From contig JAWPGT010000053.1 of the NCBI GenBank assembly GCA_034638255.1, forward strand, positions 62,001-126,000: a DNA stretch of 64,000 nt. The letters run 5' to 3'. A program made the position numbers and the translations under genes. The stretch comes from Coprinus comatus (Eukaryota; Basidiomycota; Agaricomycetes; Agaricales; Agaricaceae). Numbering within the stretch: position 1 is the first letter of the stretch; the number at the start of each line of letters is the position of its first letter. Below, in pieces: positions 1 through 12,443 of the stretch. The notes beneath the pieces are model-generated. The model had not been told where the DNA came from. It was given only the letters and a program-made list of their open reading frames with translations, and did not search any database.

Positions 1-727
1 TGTTTTGAGTAGCAAAGAAGAGAACAGCAAATAGCGAATTCCCCCTCCCAAGTGTCCCAGGCAAACTAGCTCAGAGTTGGAATTTGGTTGAATATTTGAA
101 ATGATCAGCTTCTTGACGCGTTTGTGTGGTATCTCCTCCACAGTGTGAAGTTTATTAAGCGAAGTTATAGAGCATAGAGACAAACATTGCTTTCGTAAAA
201 GAATTGAATGGAAGGTTGAGATTCGAGAAGCGTCGAAAGAGTGAGCGCTAAAGTTGACCTTAATAGTATGTAATATATACTATCATTCTTTGTATAGAAA
301 GAGTAAGGATGTAGTTCCCAATTCCAAAATTCGACACATACTATGTACGATGGTACATGGTACTAAACTCAAATGATTAATCAATCACCTATATCAGGCT
401 GAACCACCTTATATTTTTTCACAACCACCCATTCAATTAACACCCCACATTGTGTCCTGTGGTTATATAGCACCAGGAGCCAGACTACACATGTATATCA
501 ATCCGTGTATACAATTCATTAACAACCTACTAGTATCAATTTTCATTTATGTAAAGAAGTCCATCAAGCAGAATACAGTACAACACTCAACAAAGAGCCA
601 AAACTTTACTCCCAACCAAACCAAAAAAACCCAAAACCCAAACCACAAAAACCACAAAAACCTTCATAAAAAAAGACGAGTCTCCAAACTTCCACACAGT
701 TTAAACATACAAAGGAAAAACAAAAAA
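1..727. other. Intergenic, no gene seen
   Basis: I see no convincing coding exon, RNA gene or repeat here. The part nearest 727 is the likely 3' untranslated region of the SDS23-like gene on the minus strand. An open frame at 452-856 on the plus strand is low-complexity Asn/Lys/Gln-rich and overlaps the real gene in antisense. Confidence 0.5.
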
Positions 728-2723
728 TTAACTAACCGAATCCCTCTTAAACCCTTTCGCTCTCAAAGCCGCATTCAAACTTCCTCTCCTCCCAACACCA
801 ATCGCTCCCAACCCACCCAAAACCGAAACTCCCAAAACCGGAACAACCATTCCTGATCCTTGTGGACTCCTAGGTCTCAATCCTACTGGTGAATTATTTC
901 CACTTATACTAAGAGCACTACCACTACCACTACTGGTAGCAGCTGCTATTGGGCTTTGGTTCAAGATAGGAGAAGATGCTACTACTCCAAAACTTGGACT
1001 CCTTCTAACTCCTGTTCGACTATTTGATCTTGATCTTTGAAGATGTTGTTGAAATAGATCACGTTCTGAAGTTGAACGTGAAGAGGAACGAGAAGAGGCT
1101 GATGATGCACGACGGTGGCGTTGCATTCTAGTTGGATCGACGTCTGGTATACGGGCCAAATGGGCGAATAGAGAAAGAACTGTAATGTTGACACCAGGTA
1201 AGGAAATGCAGTCCACAAATCAATCATAACTTACTATCAACTATGGAAATGATACCAGTAAGATTTCCTGGGGAGCTCGGTGAGAAAGCACCTTCAGACT
1301 CGTCTGTTATAAACAAGCGGTGGGTGTTGGCTGTTGAAAGTTAGCCAGCACTCAATTTCGAAACCTAGAAACTCACTAGCGAGTAATTTCTCCATCGTGT
1401 ACATTAGAGAACTAGTAGGGAAAACAGAGTATACTAGGCATGTCATGAGACAAGGATAATTTTAGAATGTGAAAGCCTACCTGGATATCTGTCTACTCCA
1501 TCAGTCGATCCATATGGCTCTTTCAACTTGGACACGAATTGCTTTAACGGCAAACCGAGAATCTGGTTACTTTGTGATGGTACCACCATCTGTAAGTCAA
1601 CCCCAGAATCAATCAGTTGGTATTATTGGAAAAAAATTGAGTTCACACACTTTGACAATATCAGTAACACTGACAGCGCCGATGAGCATCCCAGATTCTT
1701 CATCGACAACAGCAACACTACTGACACCTTCCTCGCTCATCAACCGCATTGCATCCAAGACTGTGGAGACAGAACTGGAGGATATGACAGCTGAATGTAT
1801 ATTGAGTAGAGGAAATGCAAGATCATATAGCGGCCTTGAGAGAATTTGTTGAAGAGTTGAGAGGGGTAGGTTGAGTTCGTCTGATGAGGTCCTCTTGGAA
1901 TACGTTGCAAACCAAGAGAGGAGACGCTTGTCGGAAACCATCCCAAGTAACTGCCGTGATTGGAAACCTTCAGACAAGGTATCTGATCCTTGGGAGGAGC
2001 TACTGATAAAGACTCAAGTCGGATCTTAGCTAAGGAAACAGTTATAGCGTAAACATACGAACCTCTATGAGCACCACGAGAAAAAACTTCAAGAAGTGAC
2101 ACAACATGCGCATCATGGGGTAATACGATAAACGGGTTTTTATCGGAGAAGTCTAGAGGGGGTTCGGTAAGGTCTTAGCAGCATGAGTGAAGGACGCACT
2201 GCTAACGAGTTTAACAGGCACTAAGCCCGCTTTAGCAGCTTCAACAATCAAGTTAAGCCTTTCATTTCTGTTAATTTCTTCTGGAGGTAAGGTGTGCCTT
2301 GTGGCTGCGAGAGTTAAAAAAGCGTTTACGTCTGAGAACTGGCGTGCGGTGAATGGGTGGAGATGGAGGATTTATATGGCTACGAACGTCGAAAAGACCA
2401 GTCCAAGCGTTATCGACAGCAACCAGGCATTCAATGTCCTCAGATAAGAGCATCTGCTCATTTATCAGTTGAGATGGTTGATAAGCAGAGATATCACGTA
2501 CGTCGCATGCATCCTCCACTGTTTTGTCTGCATCGACCAGCACCACGCGTGGCTCAATGATATCTGTTCCGGGTTAGAGCAGTGGCTGGGTGTATAGGAT
2601 TGTGTACAAACCCCTTGCAAGTATGGATTTCCACTGCTGAATGAGTTCGTCTGGAATATCGGCAATGGCATCGTCCACTGCGGTGAACACCGAAGATTGT
2701 CTGCGAGAGCTGTTGGAAGTCAT
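728..2723 (-). CDS. SDS23: SDS23/Moc1-like CBS-domain protein
   Basis: Spliced minus-strand gene. I place the start at 2723, where an ATG opens a frame beginning MTSNSSRRQSSVF, followed by AVDDAIADIPDELIQQW. Further exons carry paired CBS-domain features: VVLVDADKTVEDACD and LLSEDIECLVAVD (about 2540-2400), LLEVFSRGAHR (about 2100), and SVSTVLDAMRLMSEEGVSSV followed by GAVSVTDIVK (about 1790-1640). A later exon reads QFVSKLKEPYGSTDGVDRYP (about 1500). The last exon (from about 1198) is Ser/Arg-rich and ends at 728. This order of four CBS motifs with a Ser-rich tail fits Sds23/Moc1, known in yeasts as a regulator of protein phosphatase (PP2A/APC-C axis) and of stress and glucose responses. An AMPK gamma subunit (SNF4) is the main alternative. 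At least five introns are needed and exact junctions are not all resolved. Confidence 0.75.
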
Positions 2724-3530
2724 TGGGCAAGGCACGAGTGACATCATCAATTGATCTGAGGTTAGGGTTTATGTAACTCGGCCCAAACACTGGTGCAACA
2801 AAATAAGAGAACATTGTCCAAGATTCTCTTCGGAGATACTTCTTGAATAGACTCATTTCAACTATACGTTGGTATTGTGTTACCTAGAATAATATCCTCC
2901 AACAGGATAAGTTGTGGTTGGAGGTTGGTATTGCCACAATTCGCGTACCTGCGGGCCGTCACTCCGCATGTTAATATATCAAACTTTGGTTCGTAAATTA
3001 TGTTGTAATTATGTATGTATCCTCGACCGGTTGAAGGATTCATGCATACACAATAGTATCCACCAAGTATCCACAGTATTCTATAAATTACGTCTACTGT
3101 AACAACCGAAGCTGCTGCGTAGAAATGGAGGGTAAAGCCTCAAAGTTTATCCACTACATTTGCGCCAAGTGAAGTCCCAAAGTCTAAGGCCTAAGGCCTG
3201 GACGAAGTTGTTCAGGATCACTGATCCCTGACTGATCCCTTTCGGATATTTATTATCAGTGATTGTTTGATCTCTTCATATCCTGGAGAAATAGATAGAT
3301 CATAGACATGAAAACGCCAATATATTAAACATGACCATACACCGAGGACACAGAATAATAATTGCCTCTTCTCTCAGAAGTCTCATTAAATTGCAGGATG
3401 ATAAGGTTACCGGAGAGTGACTTCATCTCCATATGTGGTAGGGTTAGGGTTTAAAGCGGGGTCACATGTGATATGGTCGGGATTGGGATTGGATGTTCGG
3501 GTGTTGAATGCAGGTTGAGGAGTGTCGACA
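2724..3530. other. Divergent promoter region, SDS23-like / PDK
   Basis: This is about 800 bp between two divergently transcribed genes, so it should hold both promoters. It contains short direct repeats (AGGCCTAAGGCCT near 3186-3198; CTGATCC repeats near 3220-3240). I see no coding exon that I can defend. Confidence 0.4.
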
Positions 3531-5271
3531 ATGTCTGCTGGTTTTCGCATATCCTCTGCCCTATGGGACAAAATACACTACTTTGCGTCCTTTCAACAGA
3601 CTGGAGGTACGTTATTCTCAATACAACACAATTCATTCCACTCATCATCTTTTCCAACAAGTTTCTCTCCAACAAATGGTTCTCTTCGGACAGAATCCAA
3701 GTCAAGGAACGCTTCTCAAAGCTAGTCAATTCCTTGCAGGTAAGACTTATACCTTCTATCCAATAGCACAAACTTATACCTCGTGTTGTAGAGGAACTAC
3801 CAGTCCGGTTGGCTCATCGAGTCAAAGAGTTGGATGAACTTCCACATAACCTAAGTGCAATGCCATCCATAAACAAAGTCAAGAACTGGTATGCCCAATC
3901 ATTCGACGTACGTTCTGCCCACCAAAAAAACATATATCCAATCTGATATCCCACAAACAAAAACAGGAACTCATCAGTTTCCCTCCTATCACACTACCAC
4001 CTCACGTTCGTCGTGCACTAATGGTTCCACGTACCGAGGACCTCGCACTACCCGAATCAAAACCCAACCCATCACTCGATGATCCCTACAGTACACACGG
4101 ACATCATATGTATGGAGGAAACGGTAATGTAAATGGCAATGGCAATGTCTTCAATAAATTAAGGTTAAGAGTACCTATGGAACGAAGGTATGTCCACTTT
4201 CCATCTTTCCTTTTCCTCAAGTCTCTCACTTTAATTTATTAAAAGGTATTATGCCAGTACGGATCAAATAGAATGGCCACCTGAGGTTCAAGATTACAAT
4301 AAACGGTTCACAAAACTTCTCGAACATATAAAGTCAAGACATGACCCTACAGTAACTACTGTTGCTCAAGGTGTACTTGAATGGAAACGTAGTCAGAATG
4401 CAAGAAATATTGGTCATGATATTCAATCATGGCTTGATCGTTTCTACCTTTCACGTATTGGTATTCGTTTCTTGATTGGTCAACGTACATTTTCACTCTC
4501 CTCTTCCATTCTCCTCTCAATAACAAACAATCACCTTTCATGTAGACGTGGCGTTAAACACCCAACAAGCACATGAAGACTATGTAGGCATAATCTGCAC
4601 GAAAGCCGTACGTTCTCTCATTCAACATCCTCACAAATATCCTCCTAAAACATTTTCATCGTATCCTAGAACGTTCACGATATAGTTCAAGAAGCAATCG
4701 AAAACGCTCGTTTCGTCTGTGAAGAACATTATGCAATGTTCAAAGGTCCCCCCGTCCAACTAATCTGTCCCAAAAACTTAACATTCCCATACGTCCCCGG
4801 TCACTTATCCCATATCGTTTTCGAACTTCTCAAAAACTCTCTACGTGCAGTAGTAGAACGTTTCGGAGTAGACAACGAAGATATCTTTCCACCAATCAAA
4901 GTTGTCGTAGTTGAAGGTAAAGAAGATATCACGATCAAGATTTCAGATGAAGGAGGAGGAATTCCACGAAGTGCTATTCCACTTATTTGGACTTATATGT
5001 ATACCACTATGGAAGGTCAACGCATAGATCAAGATTTCCATGCAAGTGATTTCAAAGCTCCCATGGCTGGTTTTGGTTATGGTCTCCCATTATCACGGCT
5101 GGTAATGTCCTTCCTCTCTTATTTTTGTTGGTTATGATAACTTATTCGACACTATTCCAGTACGCTCGTTACTTCGGAGGTGATCTACGGCTAATCGCTG
5201 TCGACGGATTCGGTACCGATGTATATATTCATCTTAACCGTTTGTCTAGTAGTCGAGAACCTCTACCATAA
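3531..5271 (+). CDS. PKP1/PDK: Mitochondrial pyruvate dehydrogenase (acetyl-transferring) kinase
   Basis: Spliced gene of the mitochondrial protein kinase (PDK/BCKDK) family, GHKL fold, which phosphorylates and inactivates the E1 alpha subunit of pyruvate dehydrogenase in the matrix. The ATG at 3531 opens MSAGFRISSALWDKI, followed after an intron by SLQQMVLFGQNPSQGTLLKA, a typical family N-terminus. Then come ELPVRLAHRVKELDELPHNL (about 3795), a middle exon around 4020, and the H-box-like LSRIGIRFLIGQH (about 4450, joined over an intron). The C-terminal ATP-binding part shows the N-box ELLKNSLRAVVE (about 4827), G1 box ISDEGGGIPRS (about 4940) and G2 GFGYGLPLSRLYARYFGGDL across an intron at about 5105-5160. 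It ends at TAA 5271. Branched-chain ketoacid dehydrogenase kinase is the alternative. About seven exons; no breaks seen. Confidence 0.9.
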
Positions 5272-5493
5272 ATCATTTTTAAAAAAACTACCATCACATT
5301 CAAACTCGTTGTATAGTAATCTGCACATCGTGTATATGATATATATATCTAACTCTAAAATGTTCGTACCAACATATATAGCATGTGCTACCGAACTTGT
5401 CCATGCCTATGTATAAAAATACACCCAGTAATAGTACAGATGAAAAAAACGAATATAACAATGCTCAAAAAGAACGAAAACAATCAGGGTATC

Positions 5494-8149
5494 CTAAGAA
5501 GAATTATCCCAACGGCGTTTAATCCCGCGTGTATGGTCAGATCTATCTGAAAACAACCTCTCTTCCCATCCGAGAGATGTTTCGAGAGATGTGGAAGGGG
5601 GTTTGGATGAGGAAACTATAGGAATTAATGACCCATAGTTTGGTTGTGGACGATTTATGGTTTGTACAAACCCCCCAGGGTCGATGCTGCTCGGATACCG
5701 ATAGTTTGCGTGCAAACTTGATTCTTCATGTATGGGTATCGGTCCCACCTGTTGATGGGTGTGTTCTTGTACGAGCACACGATCATTCCGCCGATGATAC
5801 AATGGAGAAGAAGGTTGGGGATAGTAATTTGTCGGTGGGTATTGGATTTCATCCAGAGCCTCCAATTGCGCATCTCCAGCTTCTTCAATTTGTTTCTCCA
5901 AAGTCGCAATCTCGTCCTCCAAACGCTGGTTGGCAAACCGTATTTGTTGCAATTCGTATTGCCAACTCGAATCACGTCCAACGTCAAGCTCCTCAAAGAT
6001 ACTGGCCGTCAAAGGATGAATCAACGGGCCAGGTACCTGAATCTTTCCAAATTTGATTTGATAGATCAGAGGAGCCGGAGGAGTACCACCTGTCAGGTCA
6101 TGTAGTTGAGGACGATATAAAATGAAAAGACTGTCCACTGAAGATCCATCCTTATGTTGCAACCGACAAACAGCCTTTCGTATATCACAAGTATCGTGAC
6201 CTAGATCAAACGCACGGATTTCTTCCAACAAGTGTTGAGCACCCTCGAGAACAAATCTAGTCACATCCCGACCAATCATGTCTGACGGTGACCAGCCCAG
6301 AATATCCGTAACTGTAGCCCCGACAACCAGGAAAGATATCATGCCCCCACCATGTCCACTTGTTATCGTGCCCCATACTTCAGTCTCCACTGGCTTTATT
6401 TTCACTCCGTCATGGTCTTTATGACCAGGTATTGGCATATTCAATCCACCTGCACGAGCGATAACATTCCACTCAATCCTAGGCATCTCCTTTGCCCTTC
6501 CGCTGAGCACAATCGCTTTACGCCCCTTCCCGGGTTCAACATGGAGACGTCCTTTACATTCCACCCAAACATAGACACCGGCTTTTGTTCGCGCCCTGAA
6601 CAGAAGATCAACAGTACGTGGGATCAAACTCACAGAATGATGAGCCTGGTCAACTGCGGTAATGTCTGTACCGTCTACTGATACGCCACCGGCAGCGGCA
6701 AGGCCAGTTGCGCTTCCCTCCTTGAGTTCTCTCATCAAGGGGACAACGTCTTCAGGATGAGTATAATCCGATATGCTTTTTCCCACCATCTCCTCCGACT
6801 CATATCCCAGCACTCTTCGGACGCTAGGTGCAACGTAAAGGAAGGTGCCTTTCAGTGATACGACGTGAATGAAATCAGGCGATGCTTCGAGTAACATTAG
6901 ATGTAACAATGAATTGTGACCGGCGGGAAGGTACGGAGCATTTTCTGACCCCGTTTTGTTAGCGGAAGAGGACTGTGAGGATGATATAGTAGTTGTAGAT
7001 GATATTGGAATAGACTTGACAAAGGAGGGATCGGATAGGAGTTTCTTGAGTTCTCTGGATATCCTGACAGAAGGAATGAGTTGTTTGCGATCCTTCGTCT
7101 GGCCGATGTCATGGAGGCTGAAGGACGATTGTTGAGAAGCGGGATTGTGCTGGGGAGTATAATTAACGACATAACTGCCGTCACGTAACTTTTCGAGTAT
7201 TGCATGAGGTTGCTTGGTAAGGTCAACCTGAAACCCAACATGATAAACAACCTCTGGTTCTTCATGGGATGCACCTGATGGACCCCCTGATACAGGAATC
7301 ACCGTGACAAGATTCATAAAGGCGGTTCCATCTTTTTTAAAGTTAAGAATAGCGGTCTGGCACTCTTTGTCCGCACTGAGGTTCTTTTTAAGATGTGCGA
7401 CTGCGTCGTGACTCGTGTATTGACGCCGTTCTCCTCGTTGCACCTGGCCATTGGGAGCTTGTAAAAAGCGGCAATTCCGACCAAGGATTTCATTTTCAGC
7501 ATAACCAGTGAGTTGGCAAAAAGAAGGGGAGCAATAGACAATCGGATGATCGTATCTGCGGACATCAACTACGACAAAAGAACACGTCAAGTCGACCGGT
7601 CCGAGGGAGACACGAGGGTGAGGACGATTTACGACTTTTGCCAAAATAGATAGGATGTCGAAGCCCGAGGCTGAGTAAACGGGGAGACCCAGCGGAGAAG
7701 TAACACTCAGGTCAGAGAACGGGGGAGGCTGCGGCTGCATGAACACGGCTAGTTCTGCCTGCATCGGTATGCGGGGTTGCGGAAGGGCCAGGGCAGGTGC
7801 AGGATGAGCACTGGGTACGACATACGAATCAAAATCGAAAGGTGTAGAAGAAGACTGCTGGGATTGGACATAGTCCTGCTGCTCGCCCTGCTGCTCGGTG
7901 TATCTAGCTTAAGTGAGCGGAGATATATAATGGGTGAATGAATATATGCGCATACTGCTCGTTGAACGAGTGAGGGGTAAATCCATTACTGCTGAACCAA
8001 GTATTTGCTAGGGTATGATCAGAGAGCAGACCGACAGGAATGACCTCGGCACCTCCACCAGGGGCGAGCGTAGGTGCTGTCGAGCACATAAATGCCGGTA
8101 TTTGGAACTGCACCTGGTGGCCATCGTCGGGGACAGTGGGGAAAGACAT
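5494..8149 (-). CDS. WC-1: White collar 1-like blue-light photoreceptor (LOV/PAS, no zinc finger)
   Basis: Two exons, 8149-7956 and 7903-5494 (intron about 53 bp), giving about 867 residues. The flavin-binding LOV domain lies around residues 130-300. Its photoactive cysteine is in GRNCRFLQAP at about residue 208, followed by KDGTAFMN and VTVIPV. Two further PAS regions follow: one with HVVSLKGTFLYVAPSVRRVL, another with GWSPSDMIGRDVTRFV. A coiled-coil-like stretch precedes the end (RLEDEIATLEKQIEEAGDA), and the protein ends with a basic KRR motif (GIKRRWDNSS), a possible nuclear signal. There is no GATA zinc finger. That is the known basidiomycete arrangement, in which DNA binding is supplied by the partner WC-2. 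Role: blue-light-dependent transcription, including control of fruiting. The N-terminus is Gln- and Pro-rich. Confidence 0.93.
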
Positions 8150-8574
8150 GGTCAGCGTCGAGGATAATGGACAAGCACAGGTGATTAAGTATGAAAGAAC
8201 TCTTGCATTATTCCCATGACGTCATACATCTTCTATTAGGAACACTTCATACTAACCAAATACTGACTACAGATGTGGGCCTCCGGATACGCCGAGCAGA
8301 CACAAAAAACGTCTGATCGATATGCACCGGAGGCCGGTTTGCTATATGCCCCCTTTCCCCTAGCCAAAGTCCACTGAACAGGACAGAGTAGTGAATAAAG
8401 AGGCAAAATTCTTCACACACACGCTAGTCTTTACCTCACTTACGGTTTCATCAATATAACTTGCCAAGTTTCATTCACATGCTACTTGCCCGTGCACTTA
8501 CTTATACTCGGAACCAAAACAGCCGCAAAATGAATTGACGACATAGACTACATGCCAGAATACATGAACTTCGC
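8150..8574. other. WC-1 promoter and RPL10 3' flank
   Basis: This is 425 bp between two minus-strand genes. It must hold the WC-1 5' UTR and promoter and the RPL10 3' UTR. I see no further gene and no motif I can name with confidence. Confidence 0.4.
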
Positions 8575-9415
8575 TTAAGCACGAAGCTGGTTGCGAAGGT
8601 TCTGCTCAAGGTTACCCTTGGGACGAATGAACTGTACATAGGCACCATCCCTGATGGATAAATTAGTCAGATGTTCAGACAGGAGCAGATCATAAAACAG
8701 AGGATCAGCTCAGTAATGAAAGCGCCACTTACTGCAACACCTTCTTCTCTTCCTTGAGCTTCGTGTACGCTGCCTTGTCGACGCTAGTGAAGCCCCACTT
8801 CTTGGAGACAATGATCTTCTGGCGGCCAGGGAACTTATAACGAGCACGGCGGAGTGCCTCCATAACGACGGGAGCGGTGGCCTCCTTACAACGGATGGAA
8901 AGGATGACTTGGCCGATGTTCACACGGGCGACAGTGCCGTAGGGCTTTCCCCAAGCACCACGCATACCGGTTTGCAAACTGCACAAAAATTTATCAGCCT
9001 TGACCTTCAATCCAATATTCTCAACCACTCTCACCGATCGGCACCAGCGCAGGACAACATCTTGTTGATACGGATGACATGGAAGGGGTGGACACGGACA
9101 CGGAGATGGAAGGAATCCTTGCCAGAGGTTTTGGTGACATATTTGTTGGCGCAGATACGGGCAGCTTCAAGAGCCTCGCTGGAAAGCTGTTCGTACTCGT
9201 CGGATACCAAATGGCAGCAGAAGGGGAAGTCGTCAACGGAGGCACGCTTACGGCCCAAGTCGAAGATACGGATCTAAGCCGAAAAGTCAATTTGCTGGCA
9301 TAAAACATATTATTTTTCTACGCACCTTGGGGTCGGGTACACCACGATTGTACCTCGACTTGGGGTAGGGCTTGTTTTTACAGTATCTGTAGCAGCGGGC
9401 GGGACGACGACCCAT
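8575..9415 (-). CDS. RPL10: 60S ribosomal protein L10 (uL16)
   Basis: Four exons on the minus strand. The ATG at 9415 opens [20 protein letters not shown], the invariant uL16 N-terminus. The next exons contain [55 protein letters not shown], and then [20 protein letters not shown]. The last exon gives [15 protein letters not shown] and ends at TAA 8575-8577. Total length is about 213 residues, the family's usual size. It is a large-subunit protein that contacts the A- and P-site tRNAs and is loaded late in 60S maturation. A donor after PDPK and an acceptor before [10 protein letters not shown] give an intron at about 9276-9325. An intron at about 8980-9035 follows GADR and one at about 8655-8732 precedes the last exon. 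Confidence 0.96.
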
Positions 9416-10216
9416 TGTTTCTTCTAAAAAACGAGGTCAGTGAGTTTCGGTCAATCCAACGTCATCCGTTCTCCCGCCAGCCAATCCATCCTCAATCCAG
9501 CGCCCATTCCAACCACTTTTCCGCTCCAGCAGATTCAACAGGTCTGGCGAGAGTGAAGAAAGGCATACTCACAGTAGTAGAACGGGGGGAGGTGAAAGAT
9601 AGTGGGCCACCGGCGACGACGTGGGGTCTTTTGATCTCAGCAGAAGGGATGACTAAACTCTGGTATGAGTAAGCTTCTGTGTGTGGCTGTGCCAGCACAT
9701 CAGTAAGCATACGAGTCAGTGTTAATTAATTATAGCAACCGAATAGTAGTCCTTATTAATGCTTGTTGGCTTGTTTGCTTGGGATTCAAACATTCATCTT
9801 GTAATGTAGAGCGTGAGCGAATTGGTAAGTTCAGTTCTAAAAAGGTCTTCAACGGAGTTGAGAGTCCAAAATGAACCGAATAGTTTTATTTCACTTGAGA
9901 GATACATAGTGGTAAGCGGACAGATATATCTGTTCCAAAGCCCCAATTGAAACCTCTGTACTTGAAAGGAGTATGAATGAGACAACTGGTGAAGATTGCG
10001 ATGTATCATAGCAAAGCCGACAAACCCAAGAGTTCTCAGGAATTCGGATGTTTCCAAAAAGTAACCTATTCTCAATTCGATTCTGTGTACAAATATCTGA
10101 GGAGTCAGAATTGAGAGAGGCATTTGATGGCAACTCCTATATCATTCTATTTTTATCATCATAGCCTTAAGCTTGTACTTGTGGTAAAGTTTCTTTGATT
10201 AAATGGTCCGTCCATC
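9416..10216. other. RPL10 promoter side and spacer, no gene seen
   Basis: The first 200-300 bp upstream of 9415 should be the RPL10 promoter and 5' UTR. Small open frames on both strands (for example 9492-9710 and 9794-10123) show no recognisable motif and I treat them as chance. Confidence 0.4.
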
Positions 10217-10351
10217 ATCGATCTTTGGAATTGCTCAGGTGAAAGGCTTTTTTTTACTAAATACATTTTATTTCATTCAAGACCACGGCGTCATCATCAA
10301 CCTCTTAAACAGAGGCTAACATATAATTTATTTTTATCACAGCTCAAACAC

Positions 10352-10359
10352 ATATATAA
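10352..10359 (+). promoter_or_regulatory. TATA box of duplicated locus copy 1
   Basis: ATATATAA lies about 140 bp before the first conserved ATG. The same element is at the same relative place in the inverted copy (22741-22748), within CTCAAACA/GATATATAAG. Conservation inside otherwise diverged flanks supports it as a core promoter. Confidence 0.6.
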
Positions 10360-10491
10360 GCCTTTCAACCCCCTCCAGCTCTTTCCCTTCAAAACCACAA
10401 CCAACGTCTCTTAATTAAGCCTTCCAGCTTTCATCTTCCATATTCATTGATCCCGTCCATTCTCAAACTTTTGGGATCATCTTAGTAGTGG

Positions 10492-10515
10492 ATGATTAAT
10501 TCTCTTTTCGAATAA
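10492..10515 (+). other. Conserved micro-ORF MINSLFE (copy 1)
   Basis: ATG plus six codons and TAA, encoding MINSLFE. The same seven-residue ORF occurs in the inverted copy at 22591-22568. A second very short ORF follows in each copy (MIE here, MITE there). Then comes one that crosses the intron and ends SLHLQGQ in both (start 10598 here, 22453 there). They could be upstream ORFs of a leader, or a by-product of RNA-level conservation. Confidence 0.45.
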
Positions 10516-11240
10516 CATCGAATTTCTTGGTTCGCTTTTTGTCAACTGGATGATTGAGTAATATTTGCGGTATCTTGGTCGTGTATCTCAAAGGAGCATG
10601 TGCCCAAGATACGAGTCGCTTCATCTTCAAGGTATGATGGCTAACTCTTTTTCATTCATTCTTATATTAATCGCTTTAGGACAATAACTTCGCCGCTACG
10701 TAGGTAACGGCTTACTATTATCAAACAACCCGAGCAATATCACTTTAGCACCACAACCACAACACAACACCCTCTTGTCCACTCCACGCTATTATTCAGC
10801 TCAGTCAAGTATATACCCGCCTTCCCCACCCTCTCTTGTCTATATTCTTCCCTACACTACAATGAGTACACAATCCACATCCTCTTATTCTCCAAGCCAA
10901 CTCTAAGGATCATATCTACCTCCACATCAAACCTCGCCCATATTATCCTACTCTTTACATATATTTTACGCTATACTCTCCAACATTTGGCGATTTCACT
11001 CTGGTTTCAAGTTCATCGATCAGAGGAAGGCCATATTAACATTCAAATCAGGTCACCATATCCATACCAACAATCATCGCATTTTATTATATATTTTCAG
11101 CCCCGAAGTTCCTACTAGTATTTTTTTCCTGAAAAATTTTTATACAACAGCATCGAATTAGCATCCAGCCCCTTAAATATCCATAGTACTATAATAGATC
11201 AATTATATAATATCAGTATCCGTATCAAATATGTTAATAA

Positions 11241-12443
11241 TTTACACTCAACAAATGTGGTGTTTATTTTCTCAGCGAATTCGTCCAAGAGTTTGGTACT
11301 AGAGAGTCTCCTTATGCGAAAATCAAACAAATCAAAACAATATAGATGACTCATATTAGTGGAGTCGACTTTTCCACTACGTAGATCACCATGTTAATGA
11401 ACCTTTGTATTTCTGGCAGATCTCTCCACAAAAGAACTTCCATCATTATGAGAAAGAATTCATGCCTCCTAACTTATGCTAGTGCTCCACTGTTGCACTC
11501 AAACCGAGGAGGGGCTTTTAAGACCATCTACGCATGTGGTATGGTATGTGATAACGCTAATCGGCTGTGCTCTTTAGAACCTAGATAAATGGGCGGCAAA
11601 ACGTGTCACTGAGTGGAGTTTCAGAAGTTGAGCCATTTCGTCACTTCAACAGGCTGCACGGTGTACTATGATGTTCATAATAGTATTATTCTCTCACTCA
11701 ACAATCCCACCACATTTGACAAGCTATAATCTTAAGGAGCTCGAAGATGTTCCTATTTCTTCCCATCAAGTAATGGTCCACATAAGTGGAAACTCAAGAA
11801 CAGCTGACATATTTAAATTGAAATCATTCATACTTTGTTTAAATGTAGATTATTGGACAGGCTTTTCGCTAGTACCGAAAGGTTGAGTGACAATGTGGAT
11901 ATGTTGCATATTTTGCGAAGCACATCTACGTCAGTATGAGGTACTTTAACTACGATTAACACTCACGCACTATCTTTCATGTACCATGAATCAAAGAGAA
12001 TGAAGAAGGAAACATACCAGGCCATATTATTTCACAAAGGGCTTTACAAAGAGACGTATCATCATATAGTAGTTTCGTCTATCGGGGGTCCATCGGGACT
12101 CAATAAGTCTATTTTTTACCTTGCAGTCCCACACTGATACCAATCAAGCCCCATTTTCCCTTGATTTTCCCCAACTGATGAACGTCGCTTCGGGAGGGAG
12201 AATGATGTCATGGTCGGTTATTCCATCTATAGCAATACTGGAGCGGTAAGTGGTGTTTAATCGATAAACCACAATTTCCATATCTGCAAAAAGCAAAGTC
12301 AAATCTCTAGCTTTTCGCTAATTCAGGTATACCACGTGGTAACATAATTTCGTCCGCTCCACACAGTTATGTCAAATATAAAATAAACCGGCATATATAT
12401 AACTCAAGCACCCTCAACCGTTGACAACAAAAAAACTTCTTAT
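11241..12443. other. Intergenic, no gene seen
   Basis: AT-rich spacer with only short unconserved open frames (for example 11391-11588 and 11668-11886). The last few hundred bases should hold the promoter of the kinase-like gene. Confidence 0.4.

Larger units (their letters stand above)
10217..11240 (+). repeat. Inverted duplicated locus, copy 1 (putative spliced non-coding RNA unit)
   Basis: This stretch is homologous, in opposite orientation, to 21830-22885. Blocks shared in the same order are GGAATTGCTCAGG (about 10232), a TATA box (10352-10359), TTTGGGATCATCTTAG then GTGGATGAT (about 10471), AATAACATCGAATTTCTTGG (about 10511), CTCAAAGGAG, CAAGATACGAGTC, CTTCATCTTCAAG, and a GT-AG intron (10632-10679, 48 nt). 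After the intron both share GACAAT and CCGCTACGTAG, and later AACAATCATCG and TCGAATTAGTATCC-like tracts. No large ORF is conserved between the copies. It behaves like a transcription unit with promoter and intron. A transposable-element family is the main alternative; I found no clear terminal repeats or target duplication. Confidence 0.7.

Noticed and set aside
3431..3454. Telomere-like GTAGGGTTAGGGTTTA
   Set aside because: It is a single occurrence next to normal genes, so it is not a telomere array.
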